Assembly (NCBI RefSeq): GCF_900110755.1
Contig: NZ_FOFF01000021.1
Location: forward strand, 1 to 64,000
DNA from: Streptomyces sp. yr375
GTDB taxonomy: Bacteria; Actinomycetota; Actinomycetes; Streptomycetales; Streptomycetaceae
Direction of reading: 5' to 3'
Length of the DNA stretch: 64,000 nt
Position 1 is the first letter of the stretch, and each line of letters begins with the position of its first letter. Of the stretch, positions 24,539 through 33,634 are shown one piece after another. The position numbers were made by a program, and so were the translations under genes. The notes beneath the pieces were generated by a model, which saw only the letters and a program-made list of their open reading frames with translations, made no database searches and was not told where the DNA came from.

Positions 24539-26347
24539 GTGGACGCGCAAGGCCGTGGGCGGGCGGAGAACATCGATCCCGCAGACCAGTGGGTGCTCAA
24601 TCCGAACACCGGCGAATACGAACTGCGACTGAGTCCTTCCGGACCGCAGTCGGCGGTGCCCGGGCCGCGTAGATCCGGCTCCGGCCGATCCGCCAGCGGT
24701 GGCGGGGGTCGTGGCAGAGGCAGCAGTGGTGGTGGGGCGGGGCGTGACGCGTCGTCGTCGCCGCCGTCCTCGTCGCCGGCCTCGTCCGGGGTGCTGACCG
24801 GCTCCGAGGTGCCGGGGCCGCGGCGTCGCCGCGGTGCGGTCACCGAGGAACCGGCGGCCAACCGGCGCGGGCGTCGGCCGGTGAAGAAGAAGTCGAAGGC
24901 CAAGAAGATCCTGCTGTGGACCGGCGGGATCATGGCCTTCGTCCTGGTGGGGACGGCCGGCGCGGCCTACCTCTATCTCGAGCATCTCAACGACAACATC
25001 ACGTCCGTCTCCGACGACGGCGCGAGCACCGGTGGCTTCAGCAAGGACAAGGCGATCAACCTGCTGGTCATCGGCACCGACAAGCGCACCGGCTCGGGCA
25101 ACGGCGGGTACGGCGACTCCGGCAGCGTGGGTCACGCGGACACCACGATCCTGCTGCACGTCTCCAAGGACCGGACGAACGCGACCGCGCTGAGCATCCC
25201 GCGCGACCTGATCGTGGACGTCCCGGACTGCCAGACCGCGCAGGCGGACGGCACCAGCAAGGTCATCCCGGGCACGGAAGGCGTCCGGTTCAACACCAGC
25301 CTCGGGCAGGACGACCGTACGCCGAGCTGCACCATGCGCACGGTGACGGAGCTGACCGGGATCACCCCGGACAACTTCATGGTCGCCGACTTCAACGCGG
25401 TGAAGACGCTGACCACGGCGGTCGGCGGCGTCGAGGTGTGCCTCGGCAAGGACATCGACGACCCGGACTCGCATCTGAAGCTGTCCAAGGGCACGCACAC
25501 GGTCCAGGGCGAGCAGGCGCTGGCCTTCGTGCGCACCCGGCACTCGGTGGGCTTCGGCGGCGACCTGAGCCGGATCCAGATCCAGCAGCAGTTCCTCAGC
25601 GCGCTGATGCGCAAGCTGAAGTCGAACGACACGCTCACCAGCCCCACCAAGATGATCAAGCTGGCGGAGGCGGGCACCAAGGCGCTCACCGTCGACTCCC
25701 AGCTCGACAGCATCGACAAGCTGAAGGATCTGGGTCTGGAGCTGGGCAAGCTCGACGTCAAGAACCTGACCTTCACCACCGTGCCGGTCGTCGACAACCC
25801 GGCCGAGAAGGTCAAGGCCACGGTCGTCCTGAACAACTCGACGGCGCCCACCGTCTTCCAGATGATCAAGGACGACGTCTCCTTCACGAAGGTGAAGGAG
25901 CAGGCGGCGGCTTCGAAGGACGCGGCCGCCGCTGCCGCCGCGGCGCGTCTGAAGGGCACCCAGTCCGCCGCCTCCGCGGTGCGCGTGCAGATCATGAACG
26001 GCGGCGCGGTCTCCGGCAGCGCGCAGGAGACGCTCAACTGGCTGCAGATCCAGGAAGGCATCACGAAGTCCGAGAACGCGGGCAACGCGCCCGCCGAACT
26101 CGCGAAGACGACGCTCGAGTACGCGCCCGACCAGGCCGACCAGGCACGCAAGCTCGCCGCCGTCATGGGGCTGCCCGGAAGCGCCCTGAAGCCGGGCAAG
26201 AGCGTCGAGAACTCCCAGGGTCTGCCGACGATGACGCTGACGCTGGGCAAGGACTTCAAGGGCGCGGGCGTCTCGCTCACGGCTCCGACCACCGTGCCGG
26301 ACACGGTCCAGAAGTCCACGGCGGACAAGGTTCAGTGCGCCAAGTAG
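24539..26347 (+). CDS. LCP family protein 2 with LytR_C domain
   Basis: Second LCP protein, 602 residues. Hydrophilic Ser/Gly/Arg-rich N-terminus of about 120 residues, membrane helix at 124-146 (LWTGGIMAFVLVGTAGAAYL), LCP domain from about 165 (INLLVIGTDKRTGSGNGGYG, HADTTILLHVSK, ALSIPRDLIVDVP, AFVRTRHSVGFGGDLSRI), then an Ala-rich stretch and a C-terminal LytR_C domain (VRVQIMNGGAVSGSAQETLN) near 480-560. Starts with GTG; GGAGG lies 12 bases upstream, slightly far. It precedes LCP protein 3 by 90 bp on the same strand, probably as one transcript. The long N-terminus is presumably cytoplasmic and may be a phosphorylation or protein-interaction region. Confidence 0.93.
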   Translation: MDAQGRGRAENIDPADQWVLNPNTGEYELRLSPSGPQSAVPGPRRSGSGRSASGGGGRGRGSSGGGAGRDASSSPPSSSPASSGVLTGSEVPGPRRRRGAVTEEPAANRRGRRPVKKKSKAKKILLWTGGIMAFVLVGTAGAAYLYLEHLNDNITSVSDDGASTGGFSKDKAINLLVIGTDKRTGSGNGGYGDSGSVGHADTTILLHVSKDRTNATALSIPRDLIVDVPDCQTAQADGTSKVIPGTEGVRFNTSLGQDDRTPSCTMRTVTELTGITPDNFMVADFNAVKTLTTAVGGVEVCLGKDIDDPDSHLKLSKGTHTVQGEQALAFVRTRHSVGFGGDLSRIQIQQQFLSALMRKLKSNDTLTSPTKMIKLAEAGTKALTVDSQLDSIDKLKDLGLELGKLDVKNLTFTTVPVVDNPAEKVKATVVLNNSTAPTVFQMIKDDVSFTKVKEQAAASKDAAAAAAAARLKGTQSAASAVRVQIMNGGAVSGSAQETLNWLQIQEGITKSENAGNAPAELAKTTLEYAPDQADQARKLAAVMGLPGSALKPGKSVENSQGLPTMTLTLGKDFKGAGVSLTAPTTVPDTVQKSTADKVQCAK

Positions 26348-26437
26348 GTCCGGGCAGGTAACCCTTCGGGCCCGTCGTGCGTCTGACTGGACGCGGGGCG
26401 GGCCCGTGTCAGGCGCACGGCGGGGAGGGGCAGGGGA

Positions 26438-28183
26438 ATGGCGAGGAGCAGTGGGGTGCAGGGGGAGGTTCCCGCGGTCGAGGGCACGAAGTCCGCGGCC
26501 GACCGGGACCAGCAGGATCGGCAGAAGGACCAGCAGGACCAGCAGGATCGGCAAGGCCGGGAAGACGGCAAGCAGGACGGCACGCGGGGCCAGGACGCGG
26601 GCGGCGAGGGCGCCAGACACGGTGGCGGGGCCAAGGGCGTAGGCAAAGGCGGAGCCGGTGGTGGCGGCGGGCGTGGGCCCGGTCGTACACGGCGGCGTCG
26701 ACGCGCGTTGCGCTGGTCGGCGACCGTGCTCGCGGTGGTGATACTCGGCGGCGCGGGGGCCGGATACCTCTACTACGAGCATCTCAACGCGAACATCAAG
26801 AGCGACGACCTGAACATCGGCGACGCCAAGGACCGGGCGGCCGACACGGAGGCCAACGCGGCCGGGCAGACGGCGCTGAACATCCTGCTGATCGGTTCGG
26901 ACGCCCGGGACAGCCCGGAGAACCAGAAGCTGGGCGGGGCCAGGGACACCTTCGACGGTCCGCCGCTCGCGGACGTCCAGATGCTGCTGCACATATCGGC
27001 GGACCGCAGCAACATGTCGGTGGTGAGCATGCCGCGCGACACCCTGCTCGACATTCCCAAGTGCACGGACCCCGACGACAAGACCACCTACCCGGCGCTG
27101 ACCGACACGATGGCGAACGTGTCGCTCGGCCGTGGCGGCCCCGGCTGCACGGTGGCCACGTGGGAGAAGCTCACCGACATCCACATCGACCACTTCATGA
27201 TGATCGACTTTTCGGGTGTCGTGTCCATGGCGGATGCGATAGGCGGCGTCCCGGTCTGCGTCGACGCCAACGTCTACTCGCACACCAGCAGCGGCAAGGG
27301 CTCCGGCCTGAAGCTGGCGGCGGGCACCCACGCCGTCAAGGGCGAGCAGGCCCTCCAGTGGCTGCGCACCCGCTACGGCTTCGAGGACGACACCGACCTG
27401 GCCCGCGCCAAGGCGCAGCACATGTACATGAACTCGATGGTCCGCGAGCTGCGCGCCAACGCCAAGCTGACCAACCCCAACAAGCTGCGCAAGCTCGCCG
27501 AGGCGGCCACCAAGGCGATCACCGTCGACGACGGCCTGGACACCATCACGAAGATGTACGACCTGGCGGGCGAGCTGCAGAAGGTGCCCACCGACCGCAT
27601 CACGATGACGACGATGCCCAACCGCTACCAGGGCGAGCGGGTGGTGCCCACGGAGGACGCCACGCAGTTGTTCCGGCTGGTGCGCGACGACATCGCCCTC
27701 GACGGCAAGGACGCCAAGAAGGTCGTCGCGAGCCCGTCCCCGACGGCGACGGCGGCCACCGACCCGGCCGCCGCGAACGACGAGATCGCGGTGCAGGTCC
27801 ACAACGGCACGTACACGGACGAGCTGGGCGCGGCCCGCGGGCGCGCGCGGGACGTGACGGAGGTGCTGACGGGCAAGGGCTTCGCCCAGGCCGTCGCGGA
27901 CGGCTCGGCGGCCACGGCCGTCGCGCAGACCGTCGTCCGCTACCCGAGCGCCGACCTCCAGGGCGACGCCCTGGCCGTCGCGAAGGCCCTCGGCATCCCG
28001 GCGAGCCAGGTGAAGAAGTCCACCGAGGTCTCCGGGGTCACGCTGATCGTGGGCGCGGACTGGCGGTCGGGTACGACGTTCAAGGTCGCGGCGAAGGACG
28101 ACACGACGCCCGTGTCGGCCGGGGCGATCAACGCGTCCGACACCACCCAGTGCATGCACGTGGACCCGAACTACATCTGGTAG
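26438..28183 (+). CDS. LCP family protein 3 with LytR_C domain
   Basis: Third LCP protein, 581 residues. The N-terminal 85 residues are very rich in Gln, Asp, Lys and Gly (DQQDRQKDQQDQQDRQGRED), then Arg-rich RTRRRRRALRW and a membrane helix at about 90-112. LCP domain: ALNILLIGSDARDSPENQKL, ADVQMLLHISADRSNMSVVS, MPRDTLLDIPKC and ALQWLRTRYGFEDDTDLARA. LytR_C domain begins near 445 (IAVQVHNGTYTDELGAARGR) and runs almost to the end. It ends with a Cys near the terminus (TQCMHVDPNYIW). The highly repetitive N-terminal DNA (CAGCAGGA) shows slippage. Same direction as and close to LCP 2. Confidence 0.93.
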   Translation: MARSSGVQGEVPAVEGTKSAADRDQQDRQKDQQDQQDRQGREDGKQDGTRGQDAGGEGARHGGGAKGVGKGGAGGGGGRGPGRTRRRRRALRWSATVLAVVILGGAGAGYLYYEHLNANIKSDDLNIGDAKDRAADTEANAAGQTALNILLIGSDARDSPENQKLGGARDTFDGPPLADVQMLLHISADRSNMSVVSMPRDTLLDIPKCTDPDDKTTYPALTDTMANVSLGRGGPGCTVATWEKLTDIHIDHFMMIDFSGVVSMADAIGGVPVCVDANVYSHTSSGKGSGLKLAAGTHAVKGEQALQWLRTRYGFEDDTDLARAKAQHMYMNSMVRELRANAKLTNPNKLRKLAEAATKAITVDDGLDTITKMYDLAGELQKVPTDRITMTTMPNRYQGERVVPTEDATQLFRLVRDDIALDGKDAKKVVASPSPTATAATDPAAANDEIAVQVHNGTYTDELGAARGRARDVTEVLTGKGFAQAVADGSAATAVAQTVVRYPSADLQGDALAVAKALGIPASQVKKSTEVSGVTLIVGADWRSGTTFKVAAKDDTTPVSAGAINASDTTQCMHVDPNYIW

Positions 28184-28228
28184 TCAGGGCAGTTCGGGTC
28201 CCGGGGTGCTTTTCGGCGCTTTCGGCGC

Positions 28229-29275
28229 TCAGTGCGCGTCGCTGAGGACGGCCGGGCGGCGGGACGCGATGACCTTCCTGGCCAGCGCCTTCGGGCTGGT
28301 CAGGAAGCCGAGGCCCCACGACATGTGCATGGTGGCGAGGGCCACGGGGATCCGCAGCCGGGCCTTCGCCGGCAGGCCCTTGCCGGCCGGCAGCGACCCG
28401 GCGACGATCGCCGCGAGGTAGCCGCCGGGGATCAGGAAGCCCAGCGGGGTGAGCACCGCGCCGACCACGATCCCGGCCGCGATCGCGCACACGGCGGTCG
28501 GCGGGGCGAGGTAGCGCAGGTTGATGGAACCCTCGTGGTAGCGGGCCACGACGTGCCGCCAACGGCCGTAGTCCTTGTACTGCTTGGCGAGCGCCCGCAC
28601 GCTGGGCCGGGGCCGGTACGACACCTTCAGCTCCGGCGAGAACCAGATCAGGCCGCCCGCCTCGCGGATGCGGAAGTTCAGCTCCCAGTCCTGGGCGCGG
28701 ATGAACTCCTCGTTGTAGCCGCCCTGTTGCTCCAGCGCCTCGCGCCGGAAGACCCCGAGGTACACGGTCTCGGCCGGGCCGGCCTGGCCGCCGGTGTGGA
28801 AGGCGGCGTTGCCGACGCCGATCTTCGAGGTCATGGCGGCGGCGACCGCGTGCTCCCAGTCGTTCTCGCCCTCGGCGTGCATGATGCCGCCGACGTTCTG
28901 CGCGCCGGTCTCCGCCAGGAGCCGCACGGCGGTGGTGATGTAGTTCGGCGAGAGCATGCCGTGCCCGTCGACGCGGACGACGATCGGATGCCGGGAGGCC
29001 TTGATCGCGGCGTTGAGGGCGGCCGGGGTGCGGCCGGTCGGGTTGGGCACGGTGTGCACGCGCTTGTTCGCGGAGGCCGCGGTCTCCGCCACGAGCTGGG
29101 CCGCGATCTCGTCCGTACGGTCCGTGGACGGACCGAGGGCGATCACGACCTCCATCTCGCCGGCGTACTCCTGCGCGAGGATCGCTTGGACGGCTCCGCG
29201 CAGATGCCGCTCCTCGTCGAGGACGGGCATGATGACGGACACGGCGGGGAGCTGCACGTCGGGCTTGGCGTTCAT
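28229..29275 (-). CDS. Glycosyltransferase family 2, membrane-associated
   Basis: A 348-residue family 2 glycosyltransferase. GT-A core: AVSVIMPVLDEERHLRGAVQ, then RTPAALNAAIKASRHPIVVR, VDGHGMLSPNYITTAV with the Asp-containing metal motif, and IRAQDWELNFRIREAGGLIW, with the acidic ED/QDW-type catalytic base region. Two hydrophobic helices lie near the C-terminus (about 260-305: AVCAIAAGIVVGAVLTPLGF). It resembles succinoglycan-type ExoA transferases. Inserted between LCP genes and opposite in direction, it may make a glycan that the LCP proteins attach to the wall. Substrate unknown. Confidence 0.87.
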   Translation of the reverse strand: MNAKPDVQLPAVSVIMPVLDEERHLRGAVQAILAQEYAGEMEVVIALGPSTDRTDEIAAQLVAETAASANKRVHTVPNPTGRTPAALNAAIKASRHPIVVRVDGHGMLSPNYITTAVRLLAETGAQNVGGIMHAEGENDWEHAVAAAMTSKIGVGNAAFHTGGQAGPAETVYLGVFRREALEQQGGYNEEFIRAQDWELNFRIREAGGLIWFSPELKVSYRPRPSVRALAKQYKDYGRWRHVVARYHEGSINLRYLAPPTAVCAIAAGIVVGAVLTPLGFLIPGGYLAAIVAGSLPAGKGLPAKARLRIPVALATMHMSWGLGFLTSPKALARKVIASRRPAVLSDAH

Positions 29276-29407
29276 AGGGGGTTCACGTTACCGCGAACGG
29301 GGGACACGGCCCGCCCCGCCGGGTGCGCTGCGCCGGTCGGCAGATCGTATGGGCCTACCGTTCCAACGGCTCCCCCCGCCCACGGCCGCCGCCCGGAGGT
29401 GCCCCGT

Positions 29408-30904
29408 ATGCCCACCACTCCGCCCCGGTCCCCGCGCCCCCCGCACCCGCAGCGCCACGCACCGCGTCCGCCCGTCCGGCCCCTTCGGCGCACGCGCCGG
29501 CCGCGCTGGGCCATGCGGGCGGCGACGACGCTCTCGGTGGTGCTGCTCGCCGCCGCCGGGATCGGCCACTCGGTGATCAGCAGCCTCGACGCGGACATCG
29601 CCCGCGTCGACCCCTTCAAGGACATGAAGAACCGGCCGCGGGCCGGGCACGGCATGAACGTCCTGCTGGTCGGCACCGACGGCCGGGACCGCATCACGAA
29701 GGCCGAGCGCAGCCGCTACCGGCTGGGCGGAGCCCCGTGCCACTGCACCGACACGATCATGATCGTGCACATCTCGGAGGACCGGGAGCGGGCCAGCGTC
29801 GTCAGCCTCCCGCGCGACTCCTACGCCGAGACGCCCCCGCACACCGACCAGGTCACCGGCAAGGCGCACCACGGCCACCCGATCAAGCTCAACGCGGCGT
29901 ACGCGGAGGGCGGCCCGCAGCTCACCGTGCGCACGGTCGAGAAGATGACCCACGTGAAGATCGACCACTACCTGGAGGTCGACTTCGTCAGCTTCATGAA
30001 GACGGTGGACGTGCTGGGCGGCGTCAAGATCTGCACGGCCAAGCCCCTCAAGGACTCGTACACCGGCCTGGACCTCGCGGCGGGCACGCACACGCTGCTG
30101 GGCGGCGAGGCTCTTCAGTACGTCCGCTCCCGGCACACGGACGCCACCTCCGACCTGGGCCGGATGCAGCGTCAGCAGCGTTTCCTGGCGGCGCTGGTGG
30201 ACCGGGCGACGTCCTCCGGGATCCTGCTGAACCCGCTGAAGTTCCGGGACGTGACCCGGGCGGTGCTCGGCTCGGTGCGCGCCGACCGCGGCTTCGGCAC
30301 CGACGAACTGCTCGACCTGGGCCGGGCGATGCGGTCCTTCTCCCCCGCCTCCTCCGAGTTCACGACCGTCCCCATCGGGCGGATGGGATACCTGGTGAAG
30401 GGCATCGGCTCGACGCTGAAGTGGGACCCGGTGAAGTCGCAGCGCCTCTTCGCGGCCCTGCGCGACGACGAGCCCCTCGCCGCCGCCCACGCCCGGCCGG
30501 CCGCCGGCCGGGGCACGCTCGTGGACGTGGCCCCGCAGCGGATCCGGGTCCAGGTCGAGAACGGCACGCGTACGACGGGTCTGGGCAGGCGGGTGGACAC
30601 CGCGCTGGCGGCGACGGGCTTCGACACGACCCGCCGCCCGGCCACCGCCGCCGGCCCCGCGCTCGCGCGCACGGTCGTCGCCTACGACCCCCGCTGGGAC
30701 CGCTCCGCGAAGTCCCTCGCGACGGCCCTCCCCGGCAGCGAACTGCGCCCCGTGAAGGGACTCGGCCCGACGCTCAAGGTCATCGCGGGAGCCGACTTCC
30801 GGCAGGTACGGAAGGTGCGGGCGGCGGCGGACACGGGTACGGAGGCGGGTGCCGGGCAGGGGGCGTTCGGGGTGGTCCGGGGGGACGAGGTGGGGTGCTC
30901 CTGA
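29408..30904 (+). CDS. LCP family protein 4 with LytR_C domain
   Basis: Fourth LCP protein, 498 residues. Short Pro/Arg-rich cytoplasmic N-terminus (MPTTPPRSPRPPHPQRHAPR), membrane helix about 38-58, LCP domain with MNVLLVGTDGRDRITKAERS, CHCTDTIMIVHISEDRERAS, VVSLPRDSYAETPP and ALQYVRSRHTDATSDLGRMQ. LytR_C domain from about residue 378 (IRVQVENGTRTTGLGRRVDT). The ATG at 29408 begins where family similarity begins; the frame is open far upstream but antisense to the glycosyltransferase gene. Two cysteines in CHC sit in the loop before the TDT motif. Its last residues are CS. Divergent from the glycosyltransferase, with about 130 bp between. Confidence 0.92.
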   Translation: MPTTPPRSPRPPHPQRHAPRPPVRPLRRTRRPRWAMRAATTLSVVLLAAAGIGHSVISSLDADIARVDPFKDMKNRPRAGHGMNVLLVGTDGRDRITKAERSRYRLGGAPCHCTDTIMIVHISEDRERASVVSLPRDSYAETPPHTDQVTGKAHHGHPIKLNAAYAEGGPQLTVRTVEKMTHVKIDHYLEVDFVSFMKTVDVLGGVKICTAKPLKDSYTGLDLAAGTHTLLGGEALQYVRSRHTDATSDLGRMQRQQRFLAALVDRATSSGILLNPLKFRDVTRAVLGSVRADRGFGTDELLDLGRAMRSFSPASSEFTTVPIGRMGYLVKGIGSTLKWDPVKSQRLFAALRDDEPLAAAHARPAAGRGTLVDVAPQRIRVQVENGTRTTGLGRRVDTALAATGFDTTRRPATAAGPALARTVVAYDPRWDRSAKSLATALPGSELRPVKGLGPTLKVIAGADFRQVRKVRAAADTGTEAGAGQGAFGVVRGDEVGCS

Positions 30905-30929
30905 GGGGTGCCACGTAAGGGGCGACCCC

Positions 30930-30968
30930 CTGGGCTGTACTCCTGGGCCGTACTCCTGGGCCGTACCC
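30930..30968. repeat. Three 13-nt tandem repeats
   Basis: The unit CTGGGCCGTACTC occurs at 30930, 30943 and 30956 with one change in the first and last copy. It lies in the 180-bp gap between LCP 4 and the Cys/Met-rich protein and may affect transcription or be simple slippage. Confidence 0.8.
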
Positions 30969-31086
30969 CTGATGGGGGTCCGCCCGATGGGCCTGCGCCC
31001 GATGGCGTGGGGACCCCGGAGGGCGTAGGACGGAAGGGCACGCGGGGGCCCGCTTCGGGCGTCCCGCTCACCCCCCAGGAGGAGCC

Positions 31087-31449
31087 ATGACCCAGCCCGG
31101 AACCATGACCGCCATGAGCCAGCAGATGCAGGACTGCGTCGAGGCGTGCATGTCCTGCCACAGCGTGTGCGAGGAGACCATGAGCTCCTGCATGCAGATG
31201 GGCGGCCAGGCCCAGATGCAGATCATGCGCGCGCTCATGGACTGCTCCGAGATGACCCGCATGTGCGCCGACATGATGATGCGGCGCTCGCCCATGTCGG
31301 CCGAGATGTGCGCCCTGTGCGCCAAGGCGTGCGAGATGTGCGCGGAGGCGTGTATGTCCATGCCGGACGATCCGCAGATGATGCGCTGCGCCGAGTCCTG
31401 TCGGCGCTGCGCCGACATGTGCCGCGCGATGGCGGGCGCCCGGATGTGA
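31087..31449 (+). CDS. Cys/Met-rich four-helix copper-storage-like protein (DUF326)
   Basis: A 120-residue protein with 16 cysteines and about 26 methionines. The cysteines are spaced mainly as CxxxC and CxxC along helices: residues 17, 21, 24, 28, 35, 53, 60, 75, 78, 82, 85, 89, 101, 105, 108 and 112 (for example CVEACMSCHSVCEE and CALCAKACEMCAEAC). This is the pattern of DUF326/Csp four-helix bundles that fill their core with Cu(I). No signal peptide, so it is cytosolic, as in Csp3. The ribosome site AGGAGG is very close upstream. Copper binding is inferred from the family. The gene is alone between two LCP genes and ends at a strong bidirectional terminator. Confidence 0.87.
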   Translation: MTQPGTMTAMSQQMQDCVEACMSCHSVCEETMSSCMQMGGQAQMQIMRALMDCSEMTRMCADMMMRRSPMSAEMCALCAKACEMCAEACMSMPDDPQMMRCAESCRRCADMCRAMAGARM

Positions 31450-31473
31450 CCGCTGTCTGAACGTGTCTGAACG

Positions 31474-31509
31474 GGATCAGGGGCGCCCTGTAGGGGGCGC
31501 CCCTGATCC
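31474..31509. terminator. Bidirectional terminator between copper protein and LCP 5
   Basis: Perfect 15-bp inverted repeat GGATCAGGGGCGCCC (31474-31488) / GGGCGCCCCTGATCC (31495-31509) with a six-base loop, between convergent genes. There is no clear T-run, as usual in Streptomyces. Confidence 0.85.
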
Positions 31510-31526
31510 GGCATCCGCTCCGCGGG

Positions 31527-32825
31527 TCAGTTGCCCGAGACGGTGACCTTCTCGTCGTTGTTCAGCTCGCTCACGAGCTGCTTGACCTTCGCCTTGTCCC
31601 AGACGAGGTTGCCGCCGGTGGAGCCCGAGATCGGCATGTTCATGGAGGTGCCGTCGCCGCCGTTGACGCCCTTCATCGCGAAGAACATCGACCCCAGGTC
31701 GTACAGCCCCATGTCCTTGTCGACGATCAGGGAGTCCAGGCCCGCGCCCAGCGTCGGGTACAGCTTGAAGGGGTTCAGGACCGTCGTCGGCGTCGCCACC
31801 TCGTGGGCCAGCGCCGCGAGGAACTTCTGCTGGTTCTTCGTACGCTCCAGGTCGGACGCGGCGAACGCGTGCCGGGTACGGACGAAGGCGAGGGCCTCCT
31901 CGCCGTTCAGCTTCTGCTTGCCGGCCTGGAAGTCGGCGCCCGAGTACTTGTCCTTGAAGGCCTTGTCGATGGTGATCTCGACGCCGCCGACCGCGTCCAC
32001 GATCTTCGCGAAGCCGGCGAAGCCGATCTCGACGTAGTGGTCGATGCGGAGGTTGGTGTTGAACTCGACGGTGCGGACGAGGAGTTCGGGGCCGTCCTCG
32101 GCGTAGGCGGCGTTCAGCTTCACGTGCCGGCCGGTGCCCTTGTAGATCTTGCCGGACTCGGATCCGACGAACGACGGGATCTCCACGTCCGAGTCGCGGG
32201 GCAGCGAGACCAGGGTGTCGCCGTTGGACCCGACGTGCAGGATCATCATCGAGTCGGTGCGCTTGCCCTCGGCGGAGCCGGTGTGCAGCTCCTTCTTCTC
32301 CGCCGCGGACATGCCCTCACGGCTGTCGGAGCCGACGATCAGGTAGTTCGTGCCGTCGCCCGCCTCGGGCCGGTCGATGACCTTGGACAGGTCGACCTCG
32401 CGGCGCAGCTTGGAGTCGGCCCAGAAGTAGGTGCTCACCGACGTCACGACCAGCACGGTCGCGACGGTGATCGCCGTCCACTTGATGCGCCGGCGCCAGT
32501 TCGGCGCGGGCCGCGGGCCGCGGGTGACGGCGGAGCCGGGCCCACCCGGTCCACCGCCCGGTCCGCCGGGGTCGCCGCCGCCGTAGACCTGGCCCGTGTT
32601 GTAGCCGCTGTCGTAGCCGGACCCGCGGGCGTCGGTGTAGTCGCCGTATCCCTGACCGTTGACGTACGACGGCTGCGGCGGGACGCCGGCGCCCTGCGGC
32701 GGGGCGGCCGGGCCGCGACGGACCTGCCGCATGACGCGCGCGCTCTCGGGCTGCGCGCCCGCGCCGCCGTTTCCGTACCGGTTGCCGCGGTCGCCGCCGG
32801 ACCATCCCTCGGGCCAATCGTTCAT
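31527..32825 (-). CDS. LCP family protein 5
   Basis: Fifth LCP protein, 432 residues. Gly/Tyr/Pro-rich cytoplasmic N-terminus of about 110 residues (GYGDYTDARGSGYDSGYNTG region), Arg/Lys patch NWRRRIKWTA then membrane helix about 116-135, LCP domain: TNYLIVGSDSREGMSAAEKK, RTDSMMILHVGSNGDTLVS, LPRDSDVEIPSFVGSES and ALAFVRTRHAFAASDLERT. No LytR_C domain; it ends with ELNNDEKVTVSGN. The ATG at 32825 follows the last divergent intergenic DNA; an open frame further upstream overlaps the thioesterase gene on the other strand and is not used. Opposite in direction to the other LCP genes. Confidence 0.92.
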   Translation of the reverse strand: MNDWPEGWSGGDRGNRYGNGGAGAQPESARVMRQVRRGPAAPPQGAGVPPQPSYVNGQGYGDYTDARGSGYDSGYNTGQVYGGGDPGGPGGGPGGPGSAVTRGPRPAPNWRRRIKWTAITVATVLVVTSVSTYFWADSKLRREVDLSKVIDRPEAGDGTNYLIVGSDSREGMSAAEKKELHTGSAEGKRTDSMMILHVGSNGDTLVSLPRDSDVEIPSFVGSESGKIYKGTGRHVKLNAAYAEDGPELLVRTVEFNTNLRIDHYVEIGFAGFAKIVDAVGGVEITIDKAFKDKYSGADFQAGKQKLNGEEALAFVRTRHAFAASDLERTKNQQKFLAALAHEVATPTTVLNPFKLYPTLGAGLDSLIVDKDMGLYDLGSMFFAMKGVNGGDGTSMNMPISGSTGGNLVWDKAKVKQLVSELNNDEKVTVSGN

Positions 32826-32945
32826 GCCGACCAGTGTGCAGGGCAGTGCTGTGTGCCGTACAAGGGCTGTCGGAAAATCAGGGCCCCGCCGTTGCCAAGC
32901 TGACACAAAGTCCCGGCTTGTCCCCCTCGGCATAAGGTAGAGGAC

Positions 32946-33506
32946 ATGACAGGCCAGGCCACCGCGGCGGACTCGGGCAGCAGCACGGACATCCCGGGCA
33001 AGCCCACGTCCGCGTCCCGCACCACCCTCAGCCACATCATGACCCACGCCGACACCAACCTGCTGGGCACGGTGCACGGCGGCGTGATCATGAAGCTCGT
33101 CGACGACGCGGCGGGCGCGGTGGCCGGCCGGCACTCCGGCGGGCCCGCCGTGACCGCGTCCATGGACGAGATGGCGTTCCTGGAGCCGGTCCGCGTCGGT
33201 GACCTCGTCCATGTGAAGGCCCAGGTCAACTGGACCGGCCGGACGTCGATGGAGGTCGGCGTCCGAGTCCTCGCCGAACGCTGGAACGAGTCGAACCCGG
33301 CCGCCCAGGTCGGCTCGGCCTACCTGGTCTTCGCCGCCGTCGACGCCGACGGCACCCCCCGCCTGGTCCCCCCGGTCCTCCCGGAAACCGAACGCGACGA
33401 ACGCCGCTACCAGGAGGCCCAGATCCGCCGCACCCACCGCCTGGCCCGAAGGCGAGCGATCAGGGAGCTGCGGGAGCGGCGGGTGGCGGAGGGGTTGGGG
33501 GACTGA
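32946..33506 (+). CDS. Acyl-CoA thioesterase, hotdog fold
   Basis: A 186-residue hotdog-fold acyl-CoA hydrolase that releases free fatty acid and CoA. The signature is LSHIMTHADTNLLGTVHGGV followed by IMKLVDDAAGAVAGRHSGG at about residues 28-66; the Asp of LVDDAA is the probable catalytic residue in this family. Then VTASMDEMAFLEPVRVGDLV and a conserved WTGRTSMEVGVRVLAE segment. The C-terminal 40 residues are Arg/Glu-rich (TERDERRYQEAQIRRTHRLA) and helical. It is divergent from LCP 5. It probably belongs to the old core of the chromosome, directly left of the accessory island. Confidence 0.88.
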   Translation: MTGQATAADSGSSTDIPGKPTSASRTTLSHIMTHADTNLLGTVHGGVIMKLVDDAAGAVAGRHSGGPAVTASMDEMAFLEPVRVGDLVHVKAQVNWTGRTSMEVGVRVLAERWNESNPAAQVGSAYLVFAAVDADGTPRLVPPVLPETERDERRYQEAQIRRTHRLARRRAIRELRERRVAEGLGD

Positions 33507-33634
33507 GAGCGCTGAGGGATTTCCAGAAGCGGAAACCGTAGGCCCTTGCCGGGCGTCCGAGAGGACCGGAACGATGAGTCGCGGAGCCGATGGTGACCGT
33601 TCCGGGCCGGCCAAACGGATAAAGGGAGTGTTCA

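Noticed and set aside
24380..28159. A minus-strand open frame of about 1250 codons
   Set aside because: It runs antisense to two clear LCP genes and shows only Arg/Val/Gly/Asp-biased filler without any domain.
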